Shown: positions 46,641-60,300 of the stretch, piece by piece
Position numbering within the stretch: position 1 is the first letter of the stretch
Layout of the letters: every line of letters starts with the position of its first letter
Source of the DNA: Rostratula benghalensis
Taxonomy: Eukaryota; Chordata; Aves; Charadriiformes; Rostratulidae
Direction of reading: 5' to 3'
DNA length: 64,000 nucleotides
Assembly: GCA_013399305.1 (NCBI GenBank)
Contig: VXAI01000306.1
Coordinates: 69,169 to 133,168, forward strand
Position numbers and translations under genes: made by a program
The notes under the pieces: model-generated
Database searches by the model: none
What the model was told of the DNA's origin: nothing
The model's input: the letters and a program-made list of their open reading frames with translations, nothing else

Positions 46641-48579
46641 GTGGGTTTTGAAGGTCAATTGTTCTTTAACCCACGGCTTCCTGCGAACTGCAAAGACGTC
46701 GCCTTGGACTGTGATGACTCTTGTCAACCAAACAGAGTTATTCTGTGAGGAGTTTGTCTGGGAGGCTGCGTAGGCAAAGGAAAAGAGCTGCAGCGAGCGC
46801 TGTTGTTCAGGAGATAATTCTCTTTTGCTTGGAAGCAGTGCATCCGTCTCTATCAGACGGTGAGGATTGATGCACCGGGCCGGGAAGGTGCTCCTGTGGA
46901 CATCCCTATACGTCTTCTGAAATCAATGCCCTTCCCTCCCACAGTGAAAACCCAAGCTGTTCCTGGGGAAAGTGCTGCTTTGTTGCTGTCCCTCTGATGA
47001 GAAATCACACACACACACCGACTGGCAGAGCTACCTGGGAAGACCATTTTATTATAGATGCAGGCAACAGAGAGAAATTCAGAGCAAGTGTCTGAATATT
47101 TGAGCCACCTATTACCCTTTTTCCATGGGTGACCCCTTTCCCAGCCCCATGAGGACTGTGTCAGGGCACACAGAGCCCTGTGGGAGGTGAGGGGCATCAG
47201 GGGCAGGGCTGGGACAAAGATGCTGGGCGGAGGACACCTCCTCACAGCCATTTGCTATTCAGTGCAGCGTTGAGAAGAACGAAACCTAATAGAGAGGCTT
47301 TTTCCTGAATTGCTATGGTCATTAAAATTATCAGGGACTTCCTCCCAGGATAATATTAGCCCCGGGGTCAATTTAAAATGGCATATTTCACTCTGTTCAT
47401 CCCCAGCCTTCCTGCAGCGCAGACTAGATGCTGCCTGATGCTGTTGAGGAACCACTGCTAACTGCTGCCTGGGGACAGCTGGATGGACACTTTCTGCAAA
47501 GTTTGCTGGGTACCTTGGTGCAGATGTGCCATTGAAATGTCAGCTGTTATGAGGGCAACAACTCTGCCAGATGTGCTAAACCTGAAGCAAATTAGCAAGT
47601 AGGTGACAAAATATTCTATAATGGTTAAATGGAGAAAATGTCTTTGATGCTGCCTTGAGCCAATTCCTATTTTCAATGAATCTGAAGAAATCCACAACCA
47701 CAGCTGGAGCTTGGGAAAGACTCAAGGTGTGAAATGGTGCAATGAATAGCTAGTTGTGGCAGTTTCCAGGACAAAATACACACTGATATCAGGGGCTAAG
47801 CAAGCACTCCTGGCTGTGGGCTCTGCTGCTGCCCAGAAGCAGCAGCAGGCTCTTCTAAGAAAAAGCCCTGTACCTCTAAGAAAGGGTAAACTATGGCAGT
47901 TTAGCACCGTAGCTCCAGGTCTGGAGATGAGCCACTGTCTCTCCAGTCTAGATCAAATTCTGCTGGTGCCCCCAAGTGTATGTCCAATTCCCCTGGACAT
48001 GGTCAGCAGTAACATCATCAAGGTGCTCCTGTGAATACCTCAGCCACCAAACAGTTTTCAGAGGATGCTATTCCTTTCCAATAGAATAATGAGAACTTAC
48101 TCAGGCCAGGAGGAGCACAAAACTTGTTTTGGGAATGACTGTGAAGTGAAGGAATGACCCTAAAGGGCTGCAGAAGGACAGATGTGGTTATCTAAATGTG
48201 AAGCCACCTATAAGCAAGGTGGTTTTTTCTGAAAAACTAAGTCTACAGTGACCTTGGACAGGACCAATATCTCTCAGGTGGTCGTGCTGCACAGCCTAGT
48301 TTAGAGATAAGTCCAGGCTGCTAACATTAGTTACTAAGACTGCATATTGGCTTATTTTTCCAGTGGCATGTCTGGAAACAAGAATGCAAGGATCAAATTC
48401 AGGGGTTTTTTTAGCTGTCTTTAAAAATGCATAAAGTTTTGCTTCAAGTGTCACTGTTGGAGTTTTACTATTATGCTAACAATCCAGGCTACCCGCTGAA
48501 TGCAATGGGCTACAAGCTCCATTTGGGGATTTTGCCTACTGTGAGCACTTTTTCATTTCTTTTAAAATAAAATACTGTT
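46641..48579. other. Unique stretch, no gene recognised
   Basis: GC-richer around 46850-47250, where a minus-strand frame is open for 132 residues without recognisable similarity. A short CA repeat lies at 47006-47018. Repeated CAGCAG words occur around 47830. Confidence 0.5.
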
Positions 48580-49240
48580 CTCAAGTGCCCACCTTGCAGC
48601 GTTCCTTTCATATTTTTTTAAATAAAAAGAATTTTTAGGGAAATTATCTCTGCTTTCATACATGTCGCTTACAAAGTCAAATAAAAGTATTTCTGCATTT
48701 TTTTCCTTATCAGTTACAACTAAAATGCAAAACTCACCAAACTTTTACCCAGTTTAAGGCGTATTACATTCCTCTAAGCATTGTAATCTTTCATGAGGCA
48801 ACCAACTGAATTTTAAGATACACATCAAATAAAATGACTAACAAGGACAAATTATGGTTAGCATTCGACTTTTTCTTTTGAAGTACAACTTATTTTCTTG
48901 CAAAAGTACAGCATCAGTTCCTGCAAAGCACTTCTTTTGTTATTGATTGGAGAGCTATAATATATAAAGCTGCTGCCTGTACCCACTCTACAATAATTAA
49001 AAGTACTTCATCATGCAGCTTTGAGATTTATTTTAAATGCACAAAATATGTTCCTTATTGTGATTCACAGAAATTTACCGGTCTAATTTCTTTAGAGACC
49101 AGCAGGAATATATATTGGCTCTGGTTTATTTATAAACCAGCTATGTAAATTACCAAGTTATTTACATTGTTATTGTCTCCATCATTTAGTCACCATTTGC
49201 AAAGATTTCACATTGCTCTTAATTTGGCACTCTAGCTCTA
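48580..49240. other. Candidate conserved non-coding element
   Basis: About 650 bases of very AT-rich, non-repetitive sequence with few CpG, free of recognisable transposons, with many TAATTA, AATAAA and ATTTGCA-like words. This is an impression only; a genome alignment would decide. Confidence 0.25.
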
Positions 49241-50856
49241 ATAGTACTTATGAGGGAAGGTTATTTAGAAGAGAGTCACACAAGACATCCTGGTATGGGT
49301 GGTCTCCTTTTTGCCCCAGACAGGCATGTTCTCTTGGTGACCTCCTTTGCAAGGTGACAACATGCAGGACTGAGCCCTGAAGAATGTTGTAGCCACTTAT
49401 CTTCACTATATAAGAAAGAAATAAGGCACATTGTGTGGAACTGTAGATCCAGGGGGTTCAGTTGTCCTCAAAGTCTGAATTAAAGAACCTCTGGGGCAGC
49501 TCTAATCAGTCTGTTGGGGAGCAAAGGGAGTGCCAAGGGAGCACCACGGTGGCCCAAAGTCATCTGATACCCTAAATTGTTTCTGGGATTATAGGGAGCA
49601 AAGAACAAGCTTTGGGTGGACTCAGCTAGCCCCAGTTCCTCTTAGTTCACCAGCAATAGATAAAAGACAGCAAGACCACAAGACTCCAAAACTGCTGTAA
49701 AAGAAGCTGAGGAAAATAGTTATTAAAAGAATATATCACTGCCGAGGGTGAGGGCATTACCTACTCTTTATTTTCATTTCTAGCAGTGGGTTTTTTTTAA
49801 AGTCTTAAGCACGCAGTACACAGCACACTACTTATTTTCACAGCACTCGCTCTCCCTTTCTTCTTTTCTCTTCTGCCTTAAACTCTGTGTGTAGAGAATT
49901 GAGAATAACACCTATTATTTACCGTGCGGCTTTTATCCCATGGCTGGGTCTCACACTGAAGGGCCTCCCTGAGTCTCTCCAGTCGAGAGACAACTGTCGA
50001 GCTGACTGTGATGAAGAGCAACCCCGGCGGCCCCTGTGGGGAGGTGGGCAGCGGGTGCCTTGGCCATGGGGATGCTATGCTTCCAAAGGCTGGGAGAGAG
50101 AGGGGTGAAGTACCCCAGCAAGCCAGCCGGCCCCAGCACAACCACAAAGCCTGGCAGGACTGGGAGGCACTGGCTGACACGGTGCTGAAGTCCTTTCAGC
50201 GTGGATGAAAGGGATTGCAGCTCAAGTGGTTGCACAGGGCTCTGTTTTCAGTTGGCTTCAGGGTGATCGTTGGCTGGATAAGCATGGAAAGGCGACTGGT
50301 GTTTTAGTTCAGGTTGACCTCAGTGCTGTGGTGACAGGGAACTGTATACAATTATACAACTCAGCTTTCATCTCCAGCAGCAAAAAATAAATGGATTCAA
50401 ACCACCCAAGGAGGGGAAAAAAAACATCTACAGGAGTTTACTAACACTAAGGTTTATTTCCTTCTAGATAGTTAAAGAAGGAGTATCAGAGGGAGATATA
50501 AGCCCTGTGAACACCAGGTAAGTCAACATGGGAGATACCAAGAGCTTCAGGACATCAGCAAGGCAACGGTTGTCCACACCTCGCCTTAAAAACGGGGCTT
50601 AGTGTAACACCAAAACAAAGGTGTCCACCAGTTATGGTGCCTGCCACCCCATGTTCAGTTGTACCTCTGCTGTGATGGATGGAAAACCCAACAACAACAA
50701 CAACAACAGATTCTGAAAGAATGTGGTCCCTTCTGCAAGAAAATGATTGCTTCTTTCTGATGGAGGAAATCACTGAAACGGATGTTGGTTTGTTGCCTTG
50801 TTTTACTAAATAGCTCTTTCCAGATCAAGAATGATGAATTGACAGACACCACTATA
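49241..50856. other. Unique stretch, no gene recognised
   Basis: A GC-richer patch at 49970-50215 is open in several frames on both strands, without a recognisable protein. A CAA repeat lies at 50689-50708. Confidence 0.5.
50689..50708 (+). repeat. CAA microsatellite
   Basis: Nearly seven CAA units without interruption. Confidence 0.9.
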
Positions 50857-51514
50857 GGTTACAAGTAGACCAGCTGGAAAGCACTTCTGAGGAGAAGGAT
50901 CTGGGGATCCTGGTAGACAGTAAGCTATCTGTGAGCCAGCAATGTGCCCTTATGGCCAAGAGGGCCAAAGGAATCCTGGGCTGCATAGAGAAGAGTGTGG
51001 CCAGTAGGTCCCGGGAGGTCATTCTCCACCTCTGCTCTGCACTGGTGAGGACACATCTGGAATACTGCACCCAGTCCTGGGCTCTCCAGTTCATGAGAGA
51101 CAGGGAACTACTGCAGAGAGTCCAGCGTAGGACAACAAAGATGATGGAGGGATTGGAGCATCTCCCTTATGAGGAAAGGCTGAGAGAGCTGGGAATCTTG
51201 AGCCTGGAGAAGAGAAGGCTGAGGAAAGACCTTTTCAGTGGTTCCCAGTGAAAGGACAAGGGGCAACAGGCACAAGCTGGAACACAGGAAGTTCCATTCA
51301 AAGATGAGAAAAAACTTCTTTGCGGTGAGGGTGACAGAGCCCTGGAACAGGCTGCCAGGGAGGGTGTGGAGTCCCCTTCTCTGGAGACCTTCAAGCCCTG
51401 CCTGGATGCAGTCCTGAGTGATGTGCTCTGGGCAATCCTGCTTTAGCAGGGGAGTTGGACTGGATGAGCTCTAGAGGTTCCCCTCCAACTCTGACAATTC
51501 TGTGATTCTCTGAA
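50857..51514 (+). mobile_element. CR1 LINE, 3' fragment, left arm of inverted pair
   Basis: Plus-strand CR1 of about 660 bases, the longest in the window. It starts at CAAGTAGACCAGCTGGAAAG, runs through the ORF2 C-terminus, the 3' UTR (GACTGGATGAGCTCTAGAGG) and the tail ATTCTGTGATTCTCTG. Compared with the copy at 53696-54331 it has an internal deletion of about 55 bases near 51232, but otherwise the two are nearly identical by eye. The high similarity suggests young insertions or sequence exchange between the two. Confidence 0.96.
50931..51251 (+). pseudogene. CR1 ORF2 C-terminal fragment, truncated by deletion
   Basis: The open frame encodes 106 residues from the C-terminal region of the CR1 ORF2 protein: SQQCALMAKRAKGILGCI, then SRSREVILHLCSALVRTHLE, YCTQSWALQF and LRELGILSLEKRRLRKDL. 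It stops early because the deletion near 51232 shifts the frame into TGA. The endonuclease and reverse-transcriptase catalytic parts are absent. The first ATG is internal to the family protein. Confidence 0.85.
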
Positions 51515-53695
51515 TCCCTTTCCTTACACATTATAAGCAGATTCAGAGCACATTCTGGGAGAAGGGGAAAGGTTTGAGGATTTTTTTTGTTCCAGTGGGC
51601 TTTGGATCCTAGTGTTGGAGTTTTTATATTCAGAACAGTTTTAAGGGAGCTGAAAAAGTTTCAGAGGTATGGGTCCGTTCCCAAGCCAAGAGATGCTGAT
51701 CCAGAAATTTTATACCTCCGTACTTTCTCTCAAGATATCCAAAATGCCATGAATTATGTATCCAACCTTGAGATGTTGTTAAAAATATAATAGAAAGTCA
51801 CATATTGTGCATATTTAAGTTTTTTTCAATACTCATGCTTCATAGTTTTGAGCCAGATTTCTTCTCCTCTGTGACATTTGTCCACACCGAGAACTGAGTC
51901 CAAAATATGCTTAAAGGCAATTGAAAGTTGTTTGGAATTTTTCTGATTTAAAGCATTTACTCACTGTGCAAGTTGCCAAAAATCTGAACAGTTTAAAAAC
52001 TCTGTGCACCTCATTTCCAGTTTTTCTCAGCAGTCATCCCATTTATTTCTTTGGAGCTTTAATATTCTTACAGGTTTTATTTAATTTTCACCTCATGCAT
52101 TTCAAGATCATTTTCGTGGAGTGCCTTTAATAGATATTGTTTTAATTCCCAGCATACAGATCTTCATAGTTATTTATTGTTAATGTTTCCTTTTGGACTG
52201 AACCCAAGAAACTGAAGAACTTGGCTCCAGAACATGGCAGACACATAGAGGGAATGCTCTGACAAGTGAATTTGGGATTTAATTGGCTTGTACTGCTAGA
52301 TGCTGGGTTTGAAATGTATTGACAGCAAAGGACTGAAAGAGAAGCCTTGAACAGTACAAGCATTATTATGCTGATAAAATGGAGAGCAAAACAAGTAACG
52401 ACTATTTCTTTTGCTGTTTGTTATCAACCATCCAGCCTCCTCCAAAGCAGCGGAGAAGCCATTCGTCAGTTAATCTTCAGCTGGTGTAAAGCAACTCCAT
52501 TTCGAGGCAAGACAGGTATATGCCATTTGATCCCATCCACACATGTTCACTGCTACTTTTGCAGAGGAAAAACAACTAGCAAAATAGGCATTAAATCTGC
52601 ATCTGGCAACAAAAGAGAGTCTCCAAACCTTAATGACTGATCTGAAAAAGACCTATGCAGCGGCTTCACATTAACCCACGTGGCCAGCAGATTCAGGCAT
52701 TCATTTACACCATTTACAGGTAAACCTACTCTGACATTTTATGGGAAATTCCAGAAAATCTGTGCTTAGAGCACCAGTAGCAGTCAAGAATCTATGTATT
52801 CTTCCATCTTCCCTTTAAAAAGCTTTTGTTATCAATAATAAAGATAATTCAAACATGGATAGATCACATTTTACACTAAGAAGAGCTGACTATGGTGAAG
52901 CAAGAGACACAAAAAAACCTATTCTGATTTTTCAAATAATGAAAAACGGAGACCTTGTGTCACACTGAAAAAGACCTCATTCACACAGGTATTGAAATCA
53001 TAACCTTTTCTGCTCTAAACTGTATTACTCAGATGGGAGGATGGAGGGGGCAGGAGAGGGGCAGAAGACGAGGGGAGCAGATTGCCTTATGTAATCAATT
53101 TATGCATTGTAGAAGAAATTAAAATGCATACTTTTATGACACTAAGTGCTAATTTTTCAGGTCTTAATTGATACAGAGGTGGATTTTCTTGATTAAAGAC
53201 AGTAAAACCCAAACCAGGGGAGACATCTTAAAAGGAGCATACATGTTATGGTCTGGAAAGAACCCTGAGAACTGGGAAATTAAATATACTACTATATTTC
53301 TTAGAGGAGATAAGCTTGTTCCTACTTGGAATGTATTTAGTTATTATCAGATCCATTTTCTCTGAAGCTCTACATTTCAATAACAATACCTACTTGAAAG
53401 AGTGCTAATGAAATGTGTCTTCTGGTGCAATGGAAGGAAAAACGACAAACCTTTCTCAAATTTAGCAAATGACTTATTTGTTCTTCCCCTTCTAAATAAA
53501 AACTGATGTGCAGCATTTCAGAGAAAGGTATTTCACATCACCTAAATTAGAATAGGGGTACACAGAAAATTTCCTTTGTCAAAGATGAGGTAGGTTAAAA
53601 AGCAACTTTTACCTCTGCTATGGGAAGAGTTTGCTGATATGCTGTCAAAGAGCATGTTAATTCACTTACAAATGTTGCTGGAAGAATCCAGACTA
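51515..53695. other. Spacer between inverted CR1 copies
   Basis: Unique AT-rich DNA of about 2.2 kb. It contains a short word pair resembling old sauropsid MITEs (CAGCTGGTGTAAAGCAACTC, 52489-52508). No gene is recognised. If the flanking CR1 arms recombine, this is the part that would be inverted. Confidence 0.6.
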
Positions 53696-54331
53696 CGAAT
53701 CACAGAATTGTCAGAGTTGGAGGAGAACCTCTAGAGCTCATCCAGTCCAACTCCCCTGCCAAAGCAGGATTGCCCAGAGCACATCACTCAGGACTGCATC
53801 CAAGCAGGTCCTGAAGATCTCCAGAGAAGGGGACTCCACACCCTCCCTGGCAGCCTGTTCCAGGGCTCTGTCACCCTCACCGCAAAGAAGTTTTTTCTCA
53901 TCTTTGAATGGAACTTCATGTGTTCCAGCTTGTGCCGGTTGTCTTTTCACTGGGAACCACTGCAAAGAGTCTGGCTCCATCCTCCTTCAACTCACGCTTC
54001 AGATACTTGTAAGCATTCATAAGGTTTCCCCTCAGCTTTCTCTTCTCCAGGCTCAAGATTCCCAGCTCTCTCAGCCTTTCCTCATAAGGGAGATGCTCCA
54101 ATCCCTCCATCATCTTTGTTGTCCTACGCTGGACTCTCTGCAGTAGTTCCCTGTCTCTCATGAACTGGAGAGCCCAGGACTGGGTGCAGTATTCCAGATG
54201 TGTCCTCACCAGTGCAGAGCAGAGGTGGAGAATGACCTCCCGGGACCTACTGGCCACACTCTTCTCTATGCAGCCCAGGATTCCTTTGGCCCTCTTGGCC
54301 ACAAGGGCACATTGCTGGCTCAGGGATAGCA
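53696..54331 (-). mobile_element. CR1 LINE, 3' fragment, right arm of inverted pair
   Basis: Minus-strand CR1 of about 635 bases. The tail is at the left edge (GAATCACAGAATTGTCAGAG on the plus strand) and the 5'-truncated end is at the right, near GCTCAGGGATAGC. It keeps the roughly 55 bases that the partner at 50857-51514 has lost. It groups with that partner and the older copy at 7656-8110. Confidence 0.96.
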
Positions 54332-54332
54332 C
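53916..54332 (-). pseudogene. CR1 ORF2 C-terminal fragment
   Basis: The longest recognisable coding remnant, 138 codons on the minus strand. It holds SQQCALVAKRAKGILGCI near the start, LVRTHLEYCTQSWAL and RELLQRVQRRTTKMMEGLEH in the middle, and LKEDGARLFAVVPSEKTTG near the end, all typical of the CR1 ORF2 C-terminus after the reverse transcriptase. A frame change then cuts off the last part of the family domain. The first ATG lies at the truncated end of the element and is not the native start. Confidence 0.87.
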
Positions 54333-57300
54333 TACCTGTTGGTGTGGTTTGTTACTGGTTCACCGTTTTCCTATCCTTTCCTCTGGCCATCCATATAAGC
54401 CATACAGTACGTAGCTGTTTGGAAACATCCTGGCAATACATGCAATTCAGTTGTGATTGCACACCAAACCAGGTTAGAGCTTAGCAGATTTGGAGACTTT
54501 TCATTTTGTGGCTGGTGAGGCAGTGAGAAGGGCATTGGTTTGCGGTGCTGCTTTGTCATGCTGGTGTTGGCCAGTGCAGCAGATGGATCAATCCTTAAGC
54601 AGAGATGCTTTTGATAAATCCTACTGCTGTCTGGGTACCAGTGAGCAGCACAGAACTCCCAATATGTTTAGACTTTAGGATTATATTAGAGAGGAATACA
54701 ATGAACTTTTTCATCTGCCTAAAATTTCATATCTGTAACTCTATATGTCAGTGCAATAAATGAAAATCTGTTTCTGCAAAATCTTTCCCATTGGCTTTAA
54801 TATGTGTGATTTTTACAGAAATCTGTGTCCATAAAATCACGTTCTCTTTCACTGTATATTTGACAGTGTATCACAAATAAGATCCTGACACTGGGGGCAA
54901 CAAAATCCCTTGCCCTCAGTGCAAGTGCAAGTGCACAGTAATGGTGCGAGGCTCCCTTCATTTCCCACACCAATAAACCCCATTTTCGCAGCACTGGGAG
55001 GGGATTCAATGCAGTGTTCGCTGCTCTGTTGGGACAAAAAGCAGCAGTGCTGGGCTGGGTTCAGCCTTTGTAAAGAAGATACTTTCTCCTGAGACAGGAG
55101 TAAATTTATTTCAAGCAGAATCGTAAATAAATGGCCTTTAGATTATAAAGTCATGTCATGCCAGGGACGGATTGGAACCAGTAACCTACCTAGAAAAAGG
55201 CCTTATATCATGTGGTTTTTCCCTTAGCAAATAAGTCACCTACATCCAAAACATTGGTCCCTGGATTTAAAAACACTTCACTGCATATTCATAAACTGCT
55301 TTTTGTATATTTATGCCTCTAATATTTGTAAATTCTTATTATGCATCCCTCTCCCACTCTTAATCATCACCTACCAAAGACAATTGGTTATCTTTCCCCT
55401 TGTAAATGAATTCACTCTGTGCCCCTAATTATTTTTGTAGGTCTTGTTTCTCCTGTAAGACAGAATCTTATGATTAAGGAAGTGCCTTAAATGTATTCAT
55501 TCTTTCCTGAATTATGTCTATAACAAAGTCCTTCTGAAAGGGTCTGAGACTTTCTTTTTACTTTGGGTGCTGCTCTACTATATATTCAGTTTCAGATTCT
55601 GTAGACATTTTTATTCTCAATTTTTTAGCTAATTTGCCTTTTGCCATTCCTGACAGTTCTGTTTAGTTACCTCTTCTTCCTATTTTTCTGCTCTTCAGAA
55701 TGTCTGTATTATGGATAATTTTTCATTTGAAACCCATTTTTTCCAAGTTAAATACACATCAGAATTGGGGAAATACGTCTTTGTGCAGCTTACAGATTTT
55801 TGGATTGGGATTCTTCATGTATCTGTGTCAGACGGAGAAACCCTTCCATCTAGGAGGAGGAATTTGTTTGCTTTCTCTGCTATCTTGTACATCTTGATAA
55901 GTTGAAATTTTCACAGGTGACAAGAATCACTTTTGTACCTGGCTCAGCTTTGGGCCTCTCTCTTACAGCTGAAGTTTTGGTAAAGGTTGGCTCATGGTTC
56001 TGGGGAGTCAGTAAAACACCCAAGTCTCCTCTAAGAGAGCACACTGCCAGGAAATACAACATTTGACTCACTGGATACGTGACATGTGTGATAAAAATGA
56101 CTTGCCAGAAATAAGACATTTCCATGGCAAAACCAGACTTTGTAATTCAGGACTTTTCAGAAAGATGGCTGTGGTTTTCTGCCCTTTCCGGTAGTCTTCA
56201 GGTGACTGCATATATTAGGACACAGGAAACAAGTGGGTGTAGAATCCTGTCACTAACCAAAACACTTGAGTACTTTATCTCCAAAGCAGTTTTTCTGGGC
56301 ACACTCCAAATCACTAAAGTATTCTGATTATTTAAAAGACAAAAGTGAAAAAGAAATATCACAGATTTCTTTGTGGAGATGAGAAAGTAATGTATTGTAG
56401 CTAGTTCTGCTGACCTGCAAAGCAAAAACACAAAGGCATGTGGTGCTTCCATAAGGAAATAGGTCTAAAAATGGAAGGTTCTACTGGGGAAATGACACAA
56501 CTTTTGGCATATACTTACAGTCCTCTGAAGGTTCTCATCATGATCATTCTTGGCCTAGAACAGTCACAGCCCGGCACATGCGTGGGTTCTCATGCACAGC
56601 CCACACGTGTGGGTCCTAACCAAGGAACCCGAGGACAGTTTTGAAGGCAAGTTCAGCTGCCCCTTATCACACAGCCACATTGAGATTTTGCTGTCTCGGA
56701 TGGCAAAGTATTATCTTCCTGGGAAAAAAGGCCTCACTTCGCCACCCGTTGCTATTCATCCCAGTCTTCCAAGAAGCAATACAATGTGTTTTGCAAATAG
56801 TTTATAGATCCAGTAGCTACAGTCCCATTTCCATGCATTGCACTCTGTTTGTTGCTTAAATGGAAAGCCCTATGGAGACCACAGACCTGAGGAATGACTG
56901 GCATTCAAAACCAACTGTGTTTCAATAAAGATTGAAGGAAAAGCGATGAAGGAAACACTGAGAGATGTAGGAAAGAATAAGAGATAAAAGATTAGGATGA
57001 ATGAGGAACATAGAGAAGGCACCTGATCTCATTATTTAAATTATTTTGAAGTTATTTGTTTGTGTTTTACAACGATAATTACTGGCAACTGCAAAAGAAG
57101 TATTTACAGGCATTTTGATGCTCAACTGTTACAGTAATATGAAAGAGCATTGATCCAAACCTCCTATCCTGCTTCAATAGATTCGATTCAAACCTTCTAC
57201 ATCCCATCAGCCAGGAAATTTAAATTGTGATAGGGTCAGTCATATTCATCAATCCTTGCTTTGGCTTCTGAGAGTGACTTAGCATTTATGAGCCTACGTG

Positions 57301-60300
57301 AAAGGCACTGGTAGTCCCATGGAGCCTCCTCCTTCATTTATTCATTAAAAATCATGTTTATTCCACTGTGTACTGTACCCCCACATTCAAGTCTGTAATA
57401 TTTTTTTTTCTTGTAAAAGCATAAGGAAAGGTTAGGACTGTCAAAATATTGACCTTTCCAAACCTTTTTGTGGTTGATATCATCCTTGGTAGAACATTTT
57501 CTGTGGAAGGCAACAGAACCCCATCAACGTTTTAAAATAAGTAAAAAGAAAGGCATTTTAAACTTTTGGAAAGCTTATGACAACATTATCTCTTCTTTGG
57601 TACCACGGTAACAAAAAATACTGACATCTGAACTGCAAATGTTGTGCTCCCTAATGTTTAACCAGGGAGCGTGTAAGTGCTCTACACTTAAAAACATATT
57701 ATTCAAAGAATTTAAGCTATTTGAATACATGCCATATTGACTCTTCTAAATGCAAAGTGTTACCCTTGTGTACGTATGTCAGAAACTAGTTAAAAAGTTA
57801 ACTTAAAGCCAAACTTCTTATTTAAAGTTCTTCATTGCTATTGACCAGAAAGAAAAGTAACAGGTGAATCACTAACACCTGTGTACTCTTGAAATAAAAG
57901 AAGATATTAATTAATTACAAAGTTTTACTAACTGCAATTTTTACAAATGTTTTCACCCTGCGTGTGACCAGGGTGCGTGTGTGGCTACGGGGTGTGTGCA
58001 GTGTAAGCAGGTAATGGAACAATTACTGAGAAGGCCATAGGAAGGGATATTACATACAGAAGAGGTTTTAATTAGCCAGAGTTTTAATGGGGTGGAGAAG
58101 AGAGGCAAAAATGGGTGATGAAGGAGGTATTAAACCCTATTAGTGAGAAACCCTTGATCCCCAGGGTGAGAAAACACAAGAAGCAGAGAGAGATTAGGCT
58201 GAGTGGTGAACAGAAGGAAGCGATGAGGAAAACAAGGTGATGATGATTATTGAATTTACTCAAAATACTTGCGAACATGCAATTGAGACCAATCCTGCAT
58301 TTGTTATGGTTAGATGAGCTGAGACATATATTTCATCTTGGATAGCTACCTGCCACACACCAGAACTAAAACAAGCATTTTCCAGAAAGCCTGATATTCC
58401 CCACACTCATTTTATGTGGATTAGATGAAATTTCCTCTTTCTTTTCAGCAATTTTGGCAGACCACTGTACATTACCAAGGGTTGCCATTATCTTCCTCTG
58501 AACACTACCAAAATGGTTTGTAATTTCATCCCAGTATTTCCAAAGAAACCTGTAATCTCCAGGAACATTATTTTAAATAATACAGCCCAGCAACCACATC
58601 AACAAGCAGAATCCTCACAAATGAGGAAGTTTTTATCTGGAAGAAAACAACAATATTTATTTGCTACCACTTGCCTTCAAAATACAATCACCCAGGCATC
58701 TTAAGAGTGTAAACAACGAGTGTAATCACAATTCCCTTTTTGTCTACGGTGGAAATGCATTGGATAGATGCAAAAAACCCCATATTAACAGTAATGCTTT
58801 TTGGGGGAACTGGTGTAACTGGGAGTGCCTTCAGCACAAGCAATATGCTGTAATCTGTCATTATGTGCTGGACTGCTGTCAAAACGCCTTCCAATAGCTG
58901 GGCATCTGGATAAATATTTAGTAGATTTAATCTCCTTCCCTAGCAGAGGTTGGGAATGCAACAAATTTGATCAACATTTCAAAACAAGGCTATTGACTGA
59001 TACTGCAGAAAACCACAGAACCTAGTTATTTTTCATTTTTCCATAAAGGTATGCCTTTTAACAAAAAGGTTTTTGGTTTCCATTGCAAAACAGTGTGGTT
59101 ATTTGAATTAACCTGTTCATTAGCAGAGTCAGATCACCTCCTGAGAGATTTTTCCAGGGATCCTAAACAGGCAAAGGATAAAATGCCAAGCAGAGCAGGA
59201 ATTTATGGAAAGATCTAGTGGTTTAGATAGCAGTCCATCAGTATTAGACATTCCAATTAATAATTTAAAAAGATTAAAAAAATATTATAGAAGATCTTTA
59301 TCAGATGGGATCATTTTAGCTTCAACTGAAGAAACAACACTTTAGTTGGTTATGGCTGTAAAACAATAAGCAGGGCTGAACTCTTATCTCATAATATGAC
59401 ATAATGAGCCTTGTGAACTAATGAATCCTAAATCAGTTCAGAGCCACTCTTATTTTCACTGACACAGAGAATTCCTACCTTTGTATGTGCGTGTATGTGT
59501 GTGCCTATCTCATTATGAATTGCGCTCGTTCTTCCTGCTCACCACCCTAACGATGGAGCCACTTCAGCATTTCAGTACAACCATGGAGAACACTCAGTCA
59601 GGGAAATGGAGGGAGGGCTTTATATAGGTGTTTGCATTCCTCTTGCTAGAATTATACCTGTACAAATATATATTTCACTGGCCTTTCCCTTACTTGACAT
59701 TAGTGCGATGTTTATGTTTCCACGGGTGACCTGCAGGGGATGGGGATATTTTTTCCTTTCCTCAAGATACAGTTTGACCTCTGGCAAGTTTTTGTCCTAC
59801 TTTACTCTGAATCATCTTGGACAGGCTACAGCTATGGATGAAACGTGCTGGATGCATCCATGACCCTAGTGCTTTGGTGCACCACGTTGGATTGGCAGGA
59901 ACTCCAGAGAAACAGGGAGCCACCTCGCCTATGGCCTATGAGAGTGAGCCACATCTTAGAATTGCTGAGATGCTTCCACGTACTTCTCTCGCTGTTGTGG
60001 GACCTCAAATACTGCCTGTGCCTTTCACATATCTGCTCTTTTCCTTTGGCACTCTGTAGCTTTCCTGATTCTGGTATTAAATGGTCTGAAAGGGTTTTGT
60101 GGCTGGCTGCTCTCGGGGCACGTGAATTAGGTCCCCCCTTCCCCCATCCTCCTGGACTCAAAGCCACTGCATGGCTGCTTATCACAGGGCACAAGACTTC
60201 TTAACCCCTGCAGCCTTCTCCAGCCTGTCATTGTAAGCACCAAGTGGAAGCAGAAGAGAATTTTTTGCAAATTCGGGATAATTGAAAGAATCGTAATTCT

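Noticed and set aside
46853..47251. Minus-strand frame of 132 codons
   Set aside because: No known motif or domain; it lies in a GC-richer patch where stops are scarce.
59832..60204. Frames of about 120 codons open on both strands
   Set aside because: Mirror-image openness on both strands is a base-composition effect; neither peptide is recognisable.
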